64,000 nucleotides of DNA. It comes from CAZUXE01 sp964624585. GTDB lineage: Bacteria > Hydrothermota > Tepidihabitantia > B3-TA06. Each line of letters opens with the position of its first letter. Positions within the stretch are counted from its first letter, which is position 1. The stretch covers positions 1 to 64,000 of the forward strand of contig CAZUXE010000008.1 in assembly GCA_964624585.1 (NCBI GenBank), read 5' to 3'. The position numbers were made by a program, and so were the translations under genes. Positions 16,505 through 27,093 of this stretch are shown piece by piece. The notes below the pieces were generated by a model. It was given only the letters and a program-made list of their open reading frames with translations, was not told the DNA's origin and did no database searches.

Positions 16505-19069
16505 ATGACCGACGAAGAGAAGAAAATTCACGGAGAAATTGGCGGTTTCTCAAAGGATAAAACCGGAGTAGGTAATTTTGCAGATGTTCGTTCAGAGAAT
16601 GATGATTATCGACAATACGTACTAGAGCGTTTGTCAGCAATAGCTCCTATTATTCAAAAAGTATCTCTTGGTGATTTTGGCGACAAAATAGAGATTTCTG
16701 AAGAAGATGACGAATTTACCGAGCTTTTAGTGGGTCTTAATTTGATGATTGAAGACCTGCGGTTCATGTTTGAAGAGAATAAAGAAAAAACAGAGGAACT
16801 TGAGCGCAGACTCAAAGAACTATCTGCTTTTAACAAGGTTGGTAGAGCATTGGGTTCAACCCTTAAGCTTGAGGAACAGTTGAAGATTATTTATGAACAG
16901 GCCGTAAGTATAATGCCTGCCGATCATTTCTACGTAGCGCTCTACCGTAAGAAAACTAAGGAAGCTGATGCAGAAATAGAATTTGTGTTTAATATTCAAG
17001 ATAACAGACCAGCTCCCTTTAGAAGTCGTTCCTATGCTAAGGGACTTACCGAATATATCCTAGAGAATCGGCAACCACTACTCATAAAGAAAAATATTAG
17101 GGAGTTTGTTAGTAAATTAGGCTTAAAGGTTGATATTGTCGGTACGCCTGCGAAATCATGGCTTGGTGTTCCTTTGATTGTGCGTGACGAAATTATAGGT
17201 GTAATGTCTGTTCAGAGCGTGGCTAAAGAAGATGCTTATGATGAAGAGCATCTTGATTTTCTTATTTCTCTCGCCAGTCAAGCTTCAGGAGCAATTGATA
17301 ATGCAAGAACCTATAGGGAGTTGGAAAAGCGTTTAACAGAACTTTCCGTTCTTAATGAAATAAGTACAGCAGTTACTTCTACTCTAAATATAGAGGAACT
17401 TTACAAACATATTCACGATCAACTTGGGCGTTTAGTAAAAGTAGAAAATTTTTATATAGCTCTCTATGATTCTAAATCTGATACTGTGAGTTGCCCGTAT
17501 TCAATTGAAAACGGTAAGAAGATTGAAACAGGTTCAGGTGAATGGGCAACTCGTAAAGCTGGCAACGGTGTAACAGAATATGTAATTCGTACAGGTAAAC
17601 CTCACTTGTTTCAGGGAGACAGCCAAGCTCAGCTTGCTGAATTGGGAATAGACCATATTGGCAAACCGGCTAATTCATGGGTTGGGGCGCCATTGATTGT
17701 TCGTAATCAGGTAATTGGCGTTATGGCTCTGCAGGGGTTTTCCAAAGATACAGTCTATACCCATAAACATCTGAAATTGCTTCAGTTGGTTGCTAATCAG
17801 GCGGCACAAGCGATAGAGAATGCACGTGGGTATCAGGAATTGGAAAGTCGTTTTACCGAACTCTCAGTGTTAAATGAAATAAGCCGAACTATAAGCTCAA
17901 CCCTTGATATTAACGAGTTGTATGAAGAGGTACATGAACAAACTAAACGATTGATGTATGCAGATAATTTATACATCGCAATATTTGATAAAGAACGAGA
18001 TGAGGTGAGTTTCCCCTATGTATTTGAAAATGGAGAAAGACAGCCTGTTGACCATGAAGACTGGCAGCCCCGTAAGTCGGCTAACGGCTTAACCGAATTC
18101 GTTATTAAGACAGCGAAACCCCAACTAATTATGGGTGATCCAAAGTCTGTCGGTATAGATACTTTAGGTAATCCATCTAACGCATGGCTTGGTGTTCCCT
18201 TAATAGCTCGCAATGAAGTTATCGGTGTTATTGCGGTTCAGTCCTTTGAATCTAACAAGTTATATACTGATAGGGATATGCGTGTTTTACAGATGATTGC
18301 CAATCAGGCGGCTCCTGCCGTTGAAAACGCCCGCGCTTACGGAACCCTTGAAGCAAGGGTGGCGGAACGTACAGCAGAACTTCAAAAATCAAATGAAGCG
18401 CTTGAAGATTTTGTGTATACGGTAACACACGACCTTAAAGCGCCCTTGAGGGCTATTTTAGGTTTCAGCCAGTTTCTCAAGGAGGATTTCGGGCCTCTAT
18501 TGCCAGAAGAAGGACAGATGTATGTGAATCGTATGGGGCAGAGCGCTAAACGTATGGAAAGGCTGATTAACGATCTTCTTGAACTTTCCAGAGTAGGTAG
18601 AATAAAGAATCCTTACGAAGAAACAGATATAGATAAGTTACTTTCAGAGACGATATCTACGCTTGCTCCTGATCAAAAGGTTGCAATTATGATAGAAGGG
18701 CCTATGCCTTCCATTATATGCGATAGGGTAAGAATAGGCCAGGTTTTCGCAAATCTTATATCAAATGCTATAAAATATAACGATAAGGAACGTGCTGAAA
18801 TCACTATAGGTTTCGATGAAAGAGACCATGAAGTGGAGTTTTTTATTAAAGATAATGGGCCTGGTATAGATGAACGCCACTTTGAGAAGATATTTAAGAT
18901 ATTCCAGAGATTGAGTAATGATGAGGGTGGAACGGGAATTGGTCTTGCGTTGGTTAAGAAGATAATAGAAAATCATAAAGGGAAAATTTGGGTAGAATCC
19001 GAACTTACTTCGGGAACAACCTTTAGGTTTATTCTGCCTAAGAAACAAGAATTAAGCAAGGAGCAATAG
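16505..19069 (+). CDS. Cytoplasmic histidine kinase with three GAF domains
   Basis: 854-residue kinase without membrane segments. Residues about 35-95 form a HAMP-like helical pair (SLGDFGDKIEI...VGLNLMIEDLRFM). Three GAF domains follow (about 100-272, 275-445, 447-612), each opened by a similar ELSxLNEI linker and each holding a W(L/V)G(V/A)PLI strand. HisKA has phospho-acceptor His642 in THDLKAPLR; the ATPase has N-box NLISNAIKYN (about 750), GPGID (about 784) and GTGIGLAL (about 810). The HisKA resembles that of phytochrome-type kinases, which pair with Rcp1 receivers, and the next gene encodes exactly such a receiver. No ligand can be named. Confidence 0.92.
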   Translation: MTDEEKKIHGEIGGFSKDKTGVGNFADVRSENDDYRQYVLERLSAIAPIIQKVSLGDFGDKIEISEEDDEFTELLVGLNLMIEDLRFMFEENKEKTEELERRLKELSAFNKVGRALGSTLKLEEQLKIIYEQAVSIMPADHFYVALYRKKTKEADAEIEFVFNIQDNRPAPFRSRSYAKGLTEYILENRQPLLIKKNIREFVSKLGLKVDIVGTPAKSWLGVPLIVRDEIIGVMSVQSVAKEDAYDEEHLDFLISLASQASGAIDNARTYRELEKRLTELSVLNEISTAVTSTLNIEELYKHIHDQLGRLVKVENFYIALYDSKSDTVSCPYSIENGKKIETGSGEWATRKAGNGVTEYVIRTGKPHLFQGDSQAQLAELGIDHIGKPANSWVGAPLIVRNQVIGVMALQGFSKDTVYTHKHLKLLQLVANQAAQAIENARGYQELESRFTELSVLNEISRTISSTLDINELYEEVHEQTKRLMYADNLYIAIFDKERDEVSFPYVFENGERQPVDHEDWQPRKSANGLTEFVIKTAKPQLIMGDPKSVGIDTLGNPSNAWLGVPLIARNEVIGVIAVQSFESNKLYTDRDMRVLQMIANQAAPAVENARAYGTLEARVAERTAELQKSNEALEDFVYTVTHDLKAPLRAILGFSQFLKEDFGPLLPEEGQMYVNRMGQSAKRMERLINDLLELSRVGRIKNPYEETDIDKLLSETISTLAPDQKVAIMIEGPMPSIICDRVRIGQVFANLISNAIKYNDKERAEITIGFDERDHEVEFFIKDNGPGIDERHFEKIFKIFQRLSNDEGGTGIGLALVKKIIENHKGKIWVESELTSGTTFRFILPKKQELSKEQ

Positions 19070-19503
19070 TGGAACAACAAAAGGGTATTCCTATTCTTCT
19101 CGTTGAAGACGACGAAAACGATATTTTAATAACTAAGAGGGCTTTTGAACGCTATAATCTTAAAAATACCCTGATGGTGGTTAGAAATGGTGAAGAAGCT
19201 CTTGATTTTATTTATCAAAGGGGAGACTACAACGATAAGTCAATCCCTGCCCCGGGGTTAATTTTGCTTGATATAAATATGCCTAAAATGAATGGCATTG
19301 AGGTATTGCGGCACCTGAAAAATGATCCGGATAAGAAAAAAATTCCTGTTGTGATGCTTACTACCTCAAGAAGAGAGCAAGATAGAATTGAAAGCTATAA
19401 CCTTGGTGTAAACTCATATATAGTCAAACCGGTAGACTTTGCCAAGTTTGTTGAAGCTATAACTACTATCAATTTATACTGGAGTCTCAATCAATTGCCT
19501 TAG
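19069..19503 (+). CDS. Rcp1-like single-domain response regulator
   Basis: 144-residue CheY-type receiver with no output domain. Acidic pocket Asp14-Asp15, phosphorylation site Asp68 (LLDINMP), Thr99 and Lys120 are all present. The extended ENDILITKRAF helix and the C-terminal INLYW helix are features of the Rcp1 subfamily. GTG start overlaps the kinase stop by one base, with AAGGAG upstream, so translation is coupled to the kinase gene. With no output domain it probably acts by phosphotransfer or protein contact. Confidence 0.93.
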   Translation: MEQQKGIPILLVEDDENDILITKRAFERYNLKNTLMVVRNGEEALDFIYQRGDYNDKSIPAPGLILLDINMPKMNGIEVLRHLKNDPDKKKIPVVMLTTSRREQDRIESYNLGVNSYIVKPVDFAKFVEAITTINLYWSLNQLP

Positions 19504-19566
19504 AATATATTAAATTATAATATTTACATTTTGAATGTTGGCAAAAAGAAAAGGGTGGAAATGTAA

Positions 19567-22500
19567 GTGGTGAATAAAAAGATACAAAATGACGCTAGGC
19601 AGTCTGCTATGAAAAATAAGCGGAAAGGAAAAGCTCAAGTCGACGTTTCACCTCAAATAAACGACCAACACAGTTATCGAAGCATTTTTGAAAATACAGT
19701 TATAGGGTTGTATCGCATAACGCCTGACGGTAAGGTGCTTTTGGCGAATCCGGTATTTTTGAGGATGCTTAAATATCCGTCTCTTGAAGCTTTAGCTACA
19801 GTCAATTTTGAAGAAAAAAATTCAAAAGCCGATTATAAGAGGGAAGAGTTTAAGAAAAAAATCAAAAAAACCGATGAAGTAGTAGGGTTAATTTCCGAGT
19901 GGACTCGTCATGATGGAAGCAGAATTTATGTAAGGGAAAGCGCTAGGGCTATTAAAGATGATAACGGAAAGGTGTTGTATTATGAGGGTACGGTTGAAGA
20001 TATTACAGAACTCAAACGCGCCGAAGACGCCTTGCGTGAAAGCAATGAACTTTATCGTACTCTGGTGAATACCGCTCAGGAAGGAATTACTATTGTAGAT
20101 TTGGATGGGAACATAACCTTTGCTAATCCTAAAATGGCCGATTTCCTTGGTTACGGCCCTGACAAGCTTATAGGCCGTTCGTTTCTGGATTTTGTTCCTT
20201 CTAAAGAAACCAGGCGCATTCGTTTGCAAATTCGCCGTCATATACAAGGAAAAACTTATCGATATGAATGGACATTAATCCATAAAGATGGCAAGCGCTG
20301 TAACGCTCTTGTTGCTGCTGCTCCACTTTATAATACGGAAGGTAAGCCCTATGCTACCCTTGGTATTTTTACCGATATAACCGAGCGAAAACAGGTTGAA
20401 GAGGAGTTTAGACGACGTGGCGATGAACTTGAACGTAAACTTACGGAACTTTCCGTATTTAATGAGATAGGCCAGGCTTTAAGTGCCACCCTGAAGATGG
20501 ATGAATTAATGGAAGTTCTTTTGAATCAGACTAAGCGCCTTATGTATGCAGATGATTTCTTTATCGCTTTCTATAATGAAGACGTTAATATGATTGAATT
20601 TCCATTGTATCTTGAAAAGGGTAACCCCACTAATCTGCCTGCGCGTTCTTTTGGTAACGGACTTACAGAATATGTCATTTCTTCAAAAAAACCATTGCTA
20701 ATCCAAGGTGAAGATTTTGAGAAAACCTGTAGGCGTTTAGGGATAAAAATGATTCTTCAAGGTAAACCGGCGCTTTCATGGCTTGGGGTTCCTATGATTT
20801 CCCACAATAGAGTGTTAGGGATAATGTCAGTGCAAAGTACCGAAGAAGAGCATATTTTTGACGATGATCATGTTCGTATTTTATCCTCAATAGCGAATCA
20901 GGCTGCGACGGCAATAGCTAATGCTCGTGCCTATGCCAAGCTTGAACGCAGGTTAACTGAACTTTCTGTTTTCAATGAAGTAGGTAGAGCGCTTGGAGAA
21001 ACTCTCAATCTCAATGAGCTTCTCGAGGTAATTTATAAGCAAACTATGCGGGTTATGGAGGGAGACAGTTTTTATATATCACTATATGACGAGGAACAAA
21101 ATACGCTTGAATTTCCCTTATTCGTTGGGGACGGTAAACGTATTGTAATGCCTGGGCGTCCGTTCGGAGACGGTCTTACCGAGTATATTATTCAACAAGG
21201 CGTTCCGATTATATTCGGAGAAGATATATTTGAAAAAGCGGCGGAGTTGGGAATACATTTAGTGCAGCATGGTGATGATGATATACCATTGTCATGGATG
21301 GGGGTTCCCATGATTTATCATGATAAAGTTGTCGGTGTCATTGCCATTTACAGCAAAACCCCCGGAATCTATGACGATGATCATAAGCGTTTGCTTTCAT
21401 CAATAGCCAATCAGGCGGCAGCGGCTGTTCTAAACGCATCGGCCTATGCGCAATTGGAGAACCGGATAACGGAACTTTCGGTGTTTAACGAGATAGGTCG
21501 AGCTTTAAGTTCAACCATCCAGCTGGATGAATTGATGAAGCTTCTTCATGCCCAAACCAGACGCCTTATGTATGCAGAGAATTTTTATGTTGCGTCGTTT
21601 GATGAAGATACCGGTTTGATTGAATTTCCCTTCTATGTTTCAAATGGTAACATTGAGCAAGTACCACCGCGTCCATTTGGGGATGGTCTTACGGAATATA
21701 TAATAACTCATCGCGAACCGCTTCTGCTTACCGATGACAAGGAGGATTCCGTTTCATCAATCAATAGGGTCAGGTTTGATGGAAAGAAGGCTTTATCATG
21801 GTTGGGAGTGCCTTTAATTTCTCAGGACAAGGTTTTAGGTGTGATTGCTGTGCAAAGCACAGAAAAGGTTAATGTTTACGATGAAGGCGATAAGCATCAA
21901 CTTTTGGCAATAGCTAATCAAGCGGCTGGCGCATTTGCTAATGCAAAATCTTATACGGAACTGCAGCGTAGGTTGACCGAGCTTAGTGTTTTTAATGAAT
22001 TGGGTAGGGCATTGGGAGCTACACTGAATTTTGACGAATTGATGGAAGTGCTTCTTACTCAAACCAGTAGGGTAATGGATACACAGAATTTTTATATCGC
22101 TCTTTATAACGAAGATAACAGTACCATTGAAATTCCTCTGTTGGTTAGTGAGGGGAAGCGTATGCATTTAGCAGCGCGTCCTTTTGGGCATGGACTTACA
22201 GAATACGTAATTTCATCAAAAAATTCGCTACTACTTAAGAAAAATGCACTTAAAGAAGCGGAAAAATTGGGTATTAAAATGAGTATAGTAGCCAATGAAA
22301 CGCCGCCCAAAAGCTGGTTAGGTACTCCTATGATTTATCAAGATAAAGTAGTTGGGGTTATTGGTGTTCAGAATACCAAACAATCCAATGTGTATAACGA
22401 AAGTCACCAACGCTTGCTTGAAGCTATAGCTAATCAGGCTGGTGGAGCGGTACTTAACGCTAGAGCGTATGCACAGCTAAAGCGTCGTGGGCAGGAGTTT

Positions 22501-25077
22501 GCCACGTTATTTGATACCAGCACAGAGCTTGCTTCGACTCTTGATCCAAATGAGGTTACGTCTATAATAGCCCAAAAGGCTACCGAGCTTATTGGAGCAG
22601 ACGCTTGTACCGTATACCGTTTTGATACAGATACAGAAATGCTTGTTCCTCAAACTACTACGAACAGAAAAATCAGAGATAAAATTATGGGTTGCATGCT
22701 TCCATTAGGAAAGGGAATTACAGGTAGAGCAGCTAAAGAACGTAGACCTGTTCTTGCTAACAATATCCATCTTGATCCGAATTCCTTTCATATTCCAGGG
22801 ACTAAAAGAGAACCAACCTGTCTTTTATCAGCTCCATTGATTTCAAAAGGGGAACTTTTGGGAGGAATGACGCTTACTCGTTTGAGTGAGGAGGAATTTA
22901 CAGAGCAAGACCTTCAAATATTCAGTTTGTTTGTTAGTCAGGCCGCTGAAGCCTTTTCCAATAGTCGTCTGTACGGGCAATTGCGTAAACGAAGCGATGA
23001 AATGCAAGTTCTTTTGAAAACTAACGCAATACTTGCGTCTACTCTCGACGTTGATGAGGTCTCGCGTCTGATTACCGAAAAGGTTACAGATTTGATAGGC
23101 GGTGACGGATGCACTATTTATTATTATGACAGCGAAGAGGAAGTTTTAATTCCAAAAACCACTACTATTGTAGAAGATAGAGAAAAGATACTTGCATATA
23201 AAGTTAAGTTAGGTGATGGGTTCTCAGGTAAGGCAGCTGTGGAGCGTAAACCAATTCTTCAAAATCACGTGTATCGTGATCCCAAAGCGCCACGTATTCC
23301 CGGAACATCAGATCGTCAGGCTTGTTTGATGGCTGTTCCATTAATATCCCGTGACGAACTATTAGGAGTAATGACGTTGGTTCGTTTCAGCGACGAAGGT
23401 TTTGAAGCTCACGATCTTGAGTTATTTACTTTATTCGCACGACAGGTAGCTGATGCAGCAGCCAATAGTCGTTTGTTTACTCAACTTAATGCTTTGAATG
23501 AAAATCTTGAGAAAATAGTCTCTGAACGAACCGCTGAACTTGAAGAGGCAAAACATCAGCTAGAAGAAGTACACACCAATTTTCGCGAACGGGTTCAGCG
23601 TCGTCTTGCTTCAATTGCACCGGTTATGGAAAAAATCTCGATTGGTGATTTTACAGATAATATTCCTTTCCCTGAAGAAGAAGACGAATTTACAGAACTT
23701 ATAGTAGGTCTTAACTTAATGATTGATGACTTACGATTTATGTTTGAGGAAAACAGGCGTCGTAGTGAGGAAAATCGTAGACGTAGCGAAGAGTTGAGGG
23801 CGCTTTTGGAAACCAGTACCGCGATATCTTCTACTCTTGAAGAGCTTGAAGTTGCCGATCTCGTGGTACAAAAGGCGGCAGAAATTATTGATGCAGATGG
23901 TTGTACAGTGTATAGATTTGATAGTGCATCCAACGAACTTATTCCTCAAACGACAACTATTACAGAAAATAGAGAAAAAATCCTTTCATATCGTGTTCCT
24001 CTGGGGCATGGGATAACTGGGAAAGCTGGACAAGAACGACGTCCTATATGTGCAAATAATGTACATCGAACTTCAGATGCTCCGCGTATTCCTGGAACTA
24101 AGGAACGGCCAACCTGTCTTTTGTCAGCTCCACTGGTTGCTCAAGGGGAATTGATAGGTGTTATGACACTTTCTCGTTTTAGTGAAAACGAATTCTCAGA
24201 TCATAATCTTGAGTTATTTTATCTTTTCGCTCGTCAAGTTGCGGAAGCTACAGCAAACAGTCGTTTGTTTGGAAAGCTTAAAGAGTTGAATGAAAATCTT
24301 GAAAAAATTGTTGCGAAAAGAACGAAAGAGCTTGAGGAAACATCAAGAAAAAATGCCAAATTCGCCAGAGAGCTTGAAGAGGTCATATATGTTGCCAGCC
24401 ACGATTTGAAAACTCCTCTCAGGGCTATTACCGGCTTCAGTCAGTTTCTTCATGAAGATTTCAGCGATAAGTTGGGAAGGGAAGGTCAACTCTATCTTAC
24501 TCGTTTGATTGAAGCTGTGAAGCGTATGGATAAACTTTTAGATGATTTGCTTCAGGTTTCAGCTGTTTCTCGTACAGAAAAAGATTATACTCAAGTTCCA
24601 TCAGGTGATTTAGTAAAGGAAGCAATCAAGTTAATAGAGCTTGATGAGAATACCGATATTATATACGATCCAGATGAGCTTCCTGATGTGTTCTGCGATA
24701 GGGCAAAAATGGTTGAGTTATTCTACAACATAATTTCCAACGGAATAAAGTTTAATACCAAGCCTCGGAAGCAGATAAAAGTCAACGCGCGTATGATAGA
24801 AGGATTTCATGAATTTACAATAGAGGATAATGGAATAGGTATTGAAAAACGTCATTATGACAGAATATTTATGCTTTTCCAACGTCTGCATCAAAGAGGA
24901 GAATATGATGGAACAGGTGTTGGCTTGCCGATGGTGAAGCGGGTGATTGAGGAACATAACGGTCGGGTATGGGTTGAATCTGAGGTAGGAGTGGGTACAA
25001 TATTCCACTTTACCATACCTGTGATTCAAACTGAGGAAGGTGACGAAACTAATTTAGAAAGGAGTGCTGATGGCTGA
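19567..25077 (+). CDS. Giant histidine kinase: 2 PAS + 7 GAF domains
   Basis: 1836 residues, soluble. PAS1 (about 38-155) and PAS2 (about 160-278) are followed by four closely similar GAF domains (about 288-458, 458-632, 633-798, 798-971; each starting ELSVFNE) and two of a second type (about 975-1139, 1139-1304; with IPGT and a Cys-Leu segment). A coiled coil and HAMP-like pair (about 1335-1400) come next, then a third type-two GAF (about 1408-1567), HisKA with His1612 (ASHDLKTPLR) and the ATPase with NIISNGIKFN (about 1719), DNGIGIE (about 1754) and GTGVGLPM (about 1782). Start is GTG (19567 or 19570). It lies 63 bp after the first receiver and overlaps the next receiver by 8 bp. Confidence 0.93.
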   Translation: MVNKKIQNDARQSAMKNKRKGKAQVDVSPQINDQHSYRSIFENTVIGLYRITPDGKVLLANPVFLRMLKYPSLEALATVNFEEKNSKADYKREEFKKKIKKTDEVVGLISEWTRHDGSRIYVRESARAIKDDNGKVLYYEGTVEDITELKRAEDALRESNELYRTLVNTAQEGITIVDLDGNITFANPKMADFLGYGPDKLIGRSFLDFVPSKETRRIRLQIRRHIQGKTYRYEWTLIHKDGKRCNALVAAAPLYNTEGKPYATLGIFTDITERKQVEEEFRRRGDELERKLTELSVFNEIGQALSATLKMDELMEVLLNQTKRLMYADDFFIAFYNEDVNMIEFPLYLEKGNPTNLPARSFGNGLTEYVISSKKPLLIQGEDFEKTCRRLGIKMILQGKPALSWLGVPMISHNRVLGIMSVQSTEEEHIFDDDHVRILSSIANQAATAIANARAYAKLERRLTELSVFNEVGRALGETLNLNELLEVIYKQTMRVMEGDSFYISLYDEEQNTLEFPLFVGDGKRIVMPGRPFGDGLTEYIIQQGVPIIFGEDIFEKAAELGIHLVQHGDDDIPLSWMGVPMIYHDKVVGVIAIYSKTPGIYDDDHKRLLSSIANQAAAAVLNASAYAQLENRITELSVFNEIGRALSSTIQLDELMKLLHAQTRRLMYAENFYVASFDEDTGLIEFPFYVSNGNIEQVPPRPFGDGLTEYIITHREPLLLTDDKEDSVSSINRVRFDGKKALSWLGVPLISQDKVLGVIAVQSTEKVNVYDEGDKHQLLAIANQAAGAFANAKSYTELQRRLTELSVFNELGRALGATLNFDELMEVLLTQTSRVMDTQNFYIALYNEDNSTIEIPLLVSEGKRMHLAARPFGHGLTEYVISSKNSLLLKKNALKEAEKLGIKMSIVANETPPKSWLGTPMIYQDKVVGVIGVQNTKQSNVYNESHQRLLEAIANQAGGAVLNARAYAQLKRRGQEFATLFDTSTELASTLDPNEVTSIIAQKATELIGADACTVYRFDTDTEMLVPQTTTNRKIRDKIMGCMLPLGKGITGRAAKERRPVLANNIHLDPNSFHIPGTKREPTCLLSAPLISKGELLGGMTLTRLSEEEFTEQDLQIFSLFVSQAAEAFSNSRLYGQLRKRSDEMQVLLKTNAILASTLDVDEVSRLITEKVTDLIGGDGCTIYYYDSEEEVLIPKTTTIVEDREKILAYKVKLGDGFSGKAAVERKPILQNHVYRDPKAPRIPGTSDRQACLMAVPLISRDELLGVMTLVRFSDEGFEAHDLELFTLFARQVADAAANSRLFTQLNALNENLEKIVSERTAELEEAKHQLEEVHTNFRERVQRRLASIAPVMEKISIGDFTDNIPFPEEEDEFTELIVGLNLMIDDLRFMFEENRRRSEENRRRSEELRALLETSTAISSTLEELEVADLVVQKAAEIIDADGCTVYRFDSASNELIPQTTTITENREKILSYRVPLGHGITGKAGQERRPICANNVHRTSDAPRIPGTKERPTCLLSAPLVAQGELIGVMTLSRFSENEFSDHNLELFYLFARQVAEATANSRLFGKLKELNENLEKIVAKRTKELEETSRKNAKFARELEEVIYVASHDLKTPLRAITGFSQFLHEDFSDKLGREGQLYLTRLIEAVKRMDKLLDDLLQVSAVSRTEKDYTQVPSGDLVKEAIKLIELDENTDIIYDPDELPDVFCDRAKMVELFYNIISNGIKFNTKPRKQIKVNARMIEGFHEFTIEDNGIGIEKRHYDRIFMLFQRLHQRGEYDGTGVGLPMVKRVIEEHNGRVWVESEVGVGTIFHFTIPVIQTEEGDETNLERSADG

Positions 25078-25507
25078 AAGAAAACCAATAGACATCCTTC
25101 TTGTTGAAGATGACGAGAATGATATCCTGATTACTAAAAGAGCCTTTACGAAGCACAACCTATCAAACCGTCTTTATGTAGTCAGAGACGGGGAAGAGGC
25201 TCTGGATTTTATATACCATAAAGGTCAGTATTCAGATGCCGAAGCCGCACCCCGTCCAGGGTTAATTCTCTTGGATATAAATATGCCCAAGATGAACGGT
25301 ATTGAAGTGCTGCGTAAACTTAAGAATGATCCTGAGTATAAGATGATACCTATAGTAATGCTTACGACCTCAAAGCGAGATCAGGATAAAATAGAAAGTT
25401 ACAATTTAGGCGTTAATTCCTACATAATTAAACCTGTAGATTTCAATAAATTTGTTGACGCTATTGCAACTATTAATCTTTATTGGGAGTTGAATGAGCT
25501 TCCGTAA
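25070..25507 (+). CDS. Rcp1-like single-domain response regulator (second)
   Basis: 145-residue receiver, a close paralogue of the one at 19069-19503: the VEDDENDILITKRAF, LLDINMPKMNGIEVL and INLYW segments are shared. Phosphorylation site Asp69, acidic pair Asp14-Asp15, Lys121. The ATG at 25070 is chosen over the in-frame GTG at 25064 because AAAGGAG (25058-25064) sits five bases before it. It overlaps the end of the giant kinase gene, its likely cognate kinase. Confidence 0.93.
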   Translation: MAERKPIDILLVEDDENDILITKRAFTKHNLSNRLYVVRDGEEALDFIYHKGQYSDAEAAPRPGLILLDINMPKMNGIEVLRKLKNDPEYKMIPIVMLTTSKRDQDKIESYNLGVNSYIIKPVDFNKFVDAIATINLYWELNELP

Positions 25508-25525
25508 AAAACTCAAGAGGACTTA

Positions 25526-26671
25526 ATGAATCTTCACGAAGGGGTAAATTCACACAATATAGTTGGTGGTCCTGCTGCAAGCGTGAGGGTATTACTTGTT
25601 GAGGATAACGAATACGATCAAATGGCTTTCCGACGTATGGTTAAACAACGAGAACTTCATTATAAAGTTGAAACTGCAACTACAGGTTCTGAAGGAATTG
25701 CAAAACTTGAGGATAACGAATACGATATTATTCTTCTGGATTTTCTTCTTATTGACATGGATGGTCTTGAGTTTCTGAAAGAAATACAAAAAAAAGGACT
25801 TGATAGTCCGGTGATATTCCTTACAGGACAGGGTAACGAAAAGGTGGCTGTTGCCGCTATGAAGTTGGGTGCGTATGATTATCTTACTAAAACTTCGGAT
25901 ATGAGTCACCTTGCTCAATTGCCTGCAACTATAACTCAGGCTATTGATCAATTTAACTTGCGTAAAGAACGCGAGCAAATTGAACAAATGAGAACCGATT
26001 TTATAGCTATGCTAACTCACGACTTAAAGAATCCTCTTTCCACTATAATATCGGCTGCCGAATTTCTCAGTCAGGCCGAATGTTTGCAGGTTCAAGACAG
26101 AGAAAAGCGAATGGTCACGCTTATTGAAGGGGCATCAAAAGATATGTTGGGTTTAGTTGAAAACTTCTTGTTGGTTTCTAAAATTGAAGCTGGGAAATTG
26201 GAGCAGACTTTTGAGATGGCCAATATTAATGATGTACTTCTCAGAGTCTATAATATGAATAAACTTCATGCCGATAATAAGGGTGTGAAGCTTGAGATAG
26301 ATCTCCTGCCTAGTTTACCTATGTTTAAGTGTAGCCCTACGCAAATGTTTAGAGTATTTACTAATTTGGTTGGGAATGCCTTGAAGTTTACCTCTGCAGG
26401 GAAGGAAGTAAGAATAATTAGTGAATTTCAAGTTGATACTATTAAGATTACAGTTAAAGATGAAGGAGTAGGTATTGCTCCTGATATTTTGCCGTATGTT
26501 TTTGATAAGTATAAACGCAGTACATCAGATGCAAATCCCAAAGGTATCGGTTTGGGACTTTATATTGTTAAGATGATTGTCGAGTCTCATAAAGGTACAG
26601 TTGAGGCAACTAGTGAATTTGGAAAAGGGACTTCGTTTATAGTTCGGTTTCCTGTTTCTGCAGAAGGTTAG
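25526..26671 (+). CDS. Receiver-histidine kinase hybrid
   Basis: 381 residues with an N-terminal receiver (about 20-145; phosphorylation site Asp72 in LLDFLLIDMDG, Lys122) followed directly by HisKA (His165, MLTHDLKNPLS) and an ATPase domain (NLVGNALKFT, DEGVGIA, GIGLGLYIVK). Receiver-first kinases usually take phosphate or a signal from an upstream kinase, so it could be the branch point of the cluster. It begins 18 bp after the second receiver and closes the operon; no terminator is evident. Confidence 0.92.
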   Translation: MNLHEGVNSHNIVGGPAASVRVLLVEDNEYDQMAFRRMVKQRELHYKVETATTGSEGIAKLEDNEYDIILLDFLLIDMDGLEFLKEIQKKGLDSPVIFLTGQGNEKVAVAAMKLGAYDYLTKTSDMSHLAQLPATITQAIDQFNLRKEREQIEQMRTDFIAMLTHDLKNPLSTIISAAEFLSQAECLQVQDREKRMVTLIEGASKDMLGLVENFLLVSKIEAGKLEQTFEMANINDVLLRVYNMNKLHADNKGVKLEIDLLPSLPMFKCSPTQMFRVFTNLVGNALKFTSAGKEVRIISEFQVDTIKITVKDEGVGIAPDILPYVFDKYKRSTSDANPKGIGLGLYIVKMIVESHKGTVEATSEFGKGTSFIVRFPVSAEG

Positions 26672-27093
26672 CTGAGGAATTAACAATTTATCATAATCTA
26701 GACCAATTAATTTGGATGAAATGTGAAGATACACTACTTGCGATTAATTATAGAGCCGGAAAAACATTTACTAGCTAATTGCAAAAAATTAGAAACCAGT
26801 GTAGAATAAGAAAAGCGATTCGTGGTTAAATATTATAAAGATATAATTTTCTAAACAATGCCGATATTTTGGGTTTTCTACAGCCGTTTTGATAATGTAA
26901 AACGTCCATATCTTAGATTACAGTAAACTAGATTTGTAATTTCACTTCAGGAATAAGATACGCATTGCATATATCCTTATTGGTTTATTGTTATCTGGTT
27001 ATAACGAAAAAGAGCAGGTTTCTCTTCATCGTTTTTCTTTACAATAATGAGCGTAATTCTACTCTAAGGAGTTGTGAATATGGGAGTAGCGTT
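26672..27093. other. Intergenic region, nothing recognised
   Basis: About 420 bp of AT-rich DNA between the converging receiver-kinase gene and the protease gene. I see no strong hairpin with a T-run and no convincing gene. A 23-codon ORF at 27080 with AAGGAG upstream was considered and rejected. Confidence 0.5.

Noticed and set aside
25599..25728. Repeated 20-bp DNA around GAGGATAACGAATACGAT in the receiver-kinase gene
   Set aside because: Both copies encode EDNEYD at different structural positions of the receiver; probably chance or minor gene conversion.
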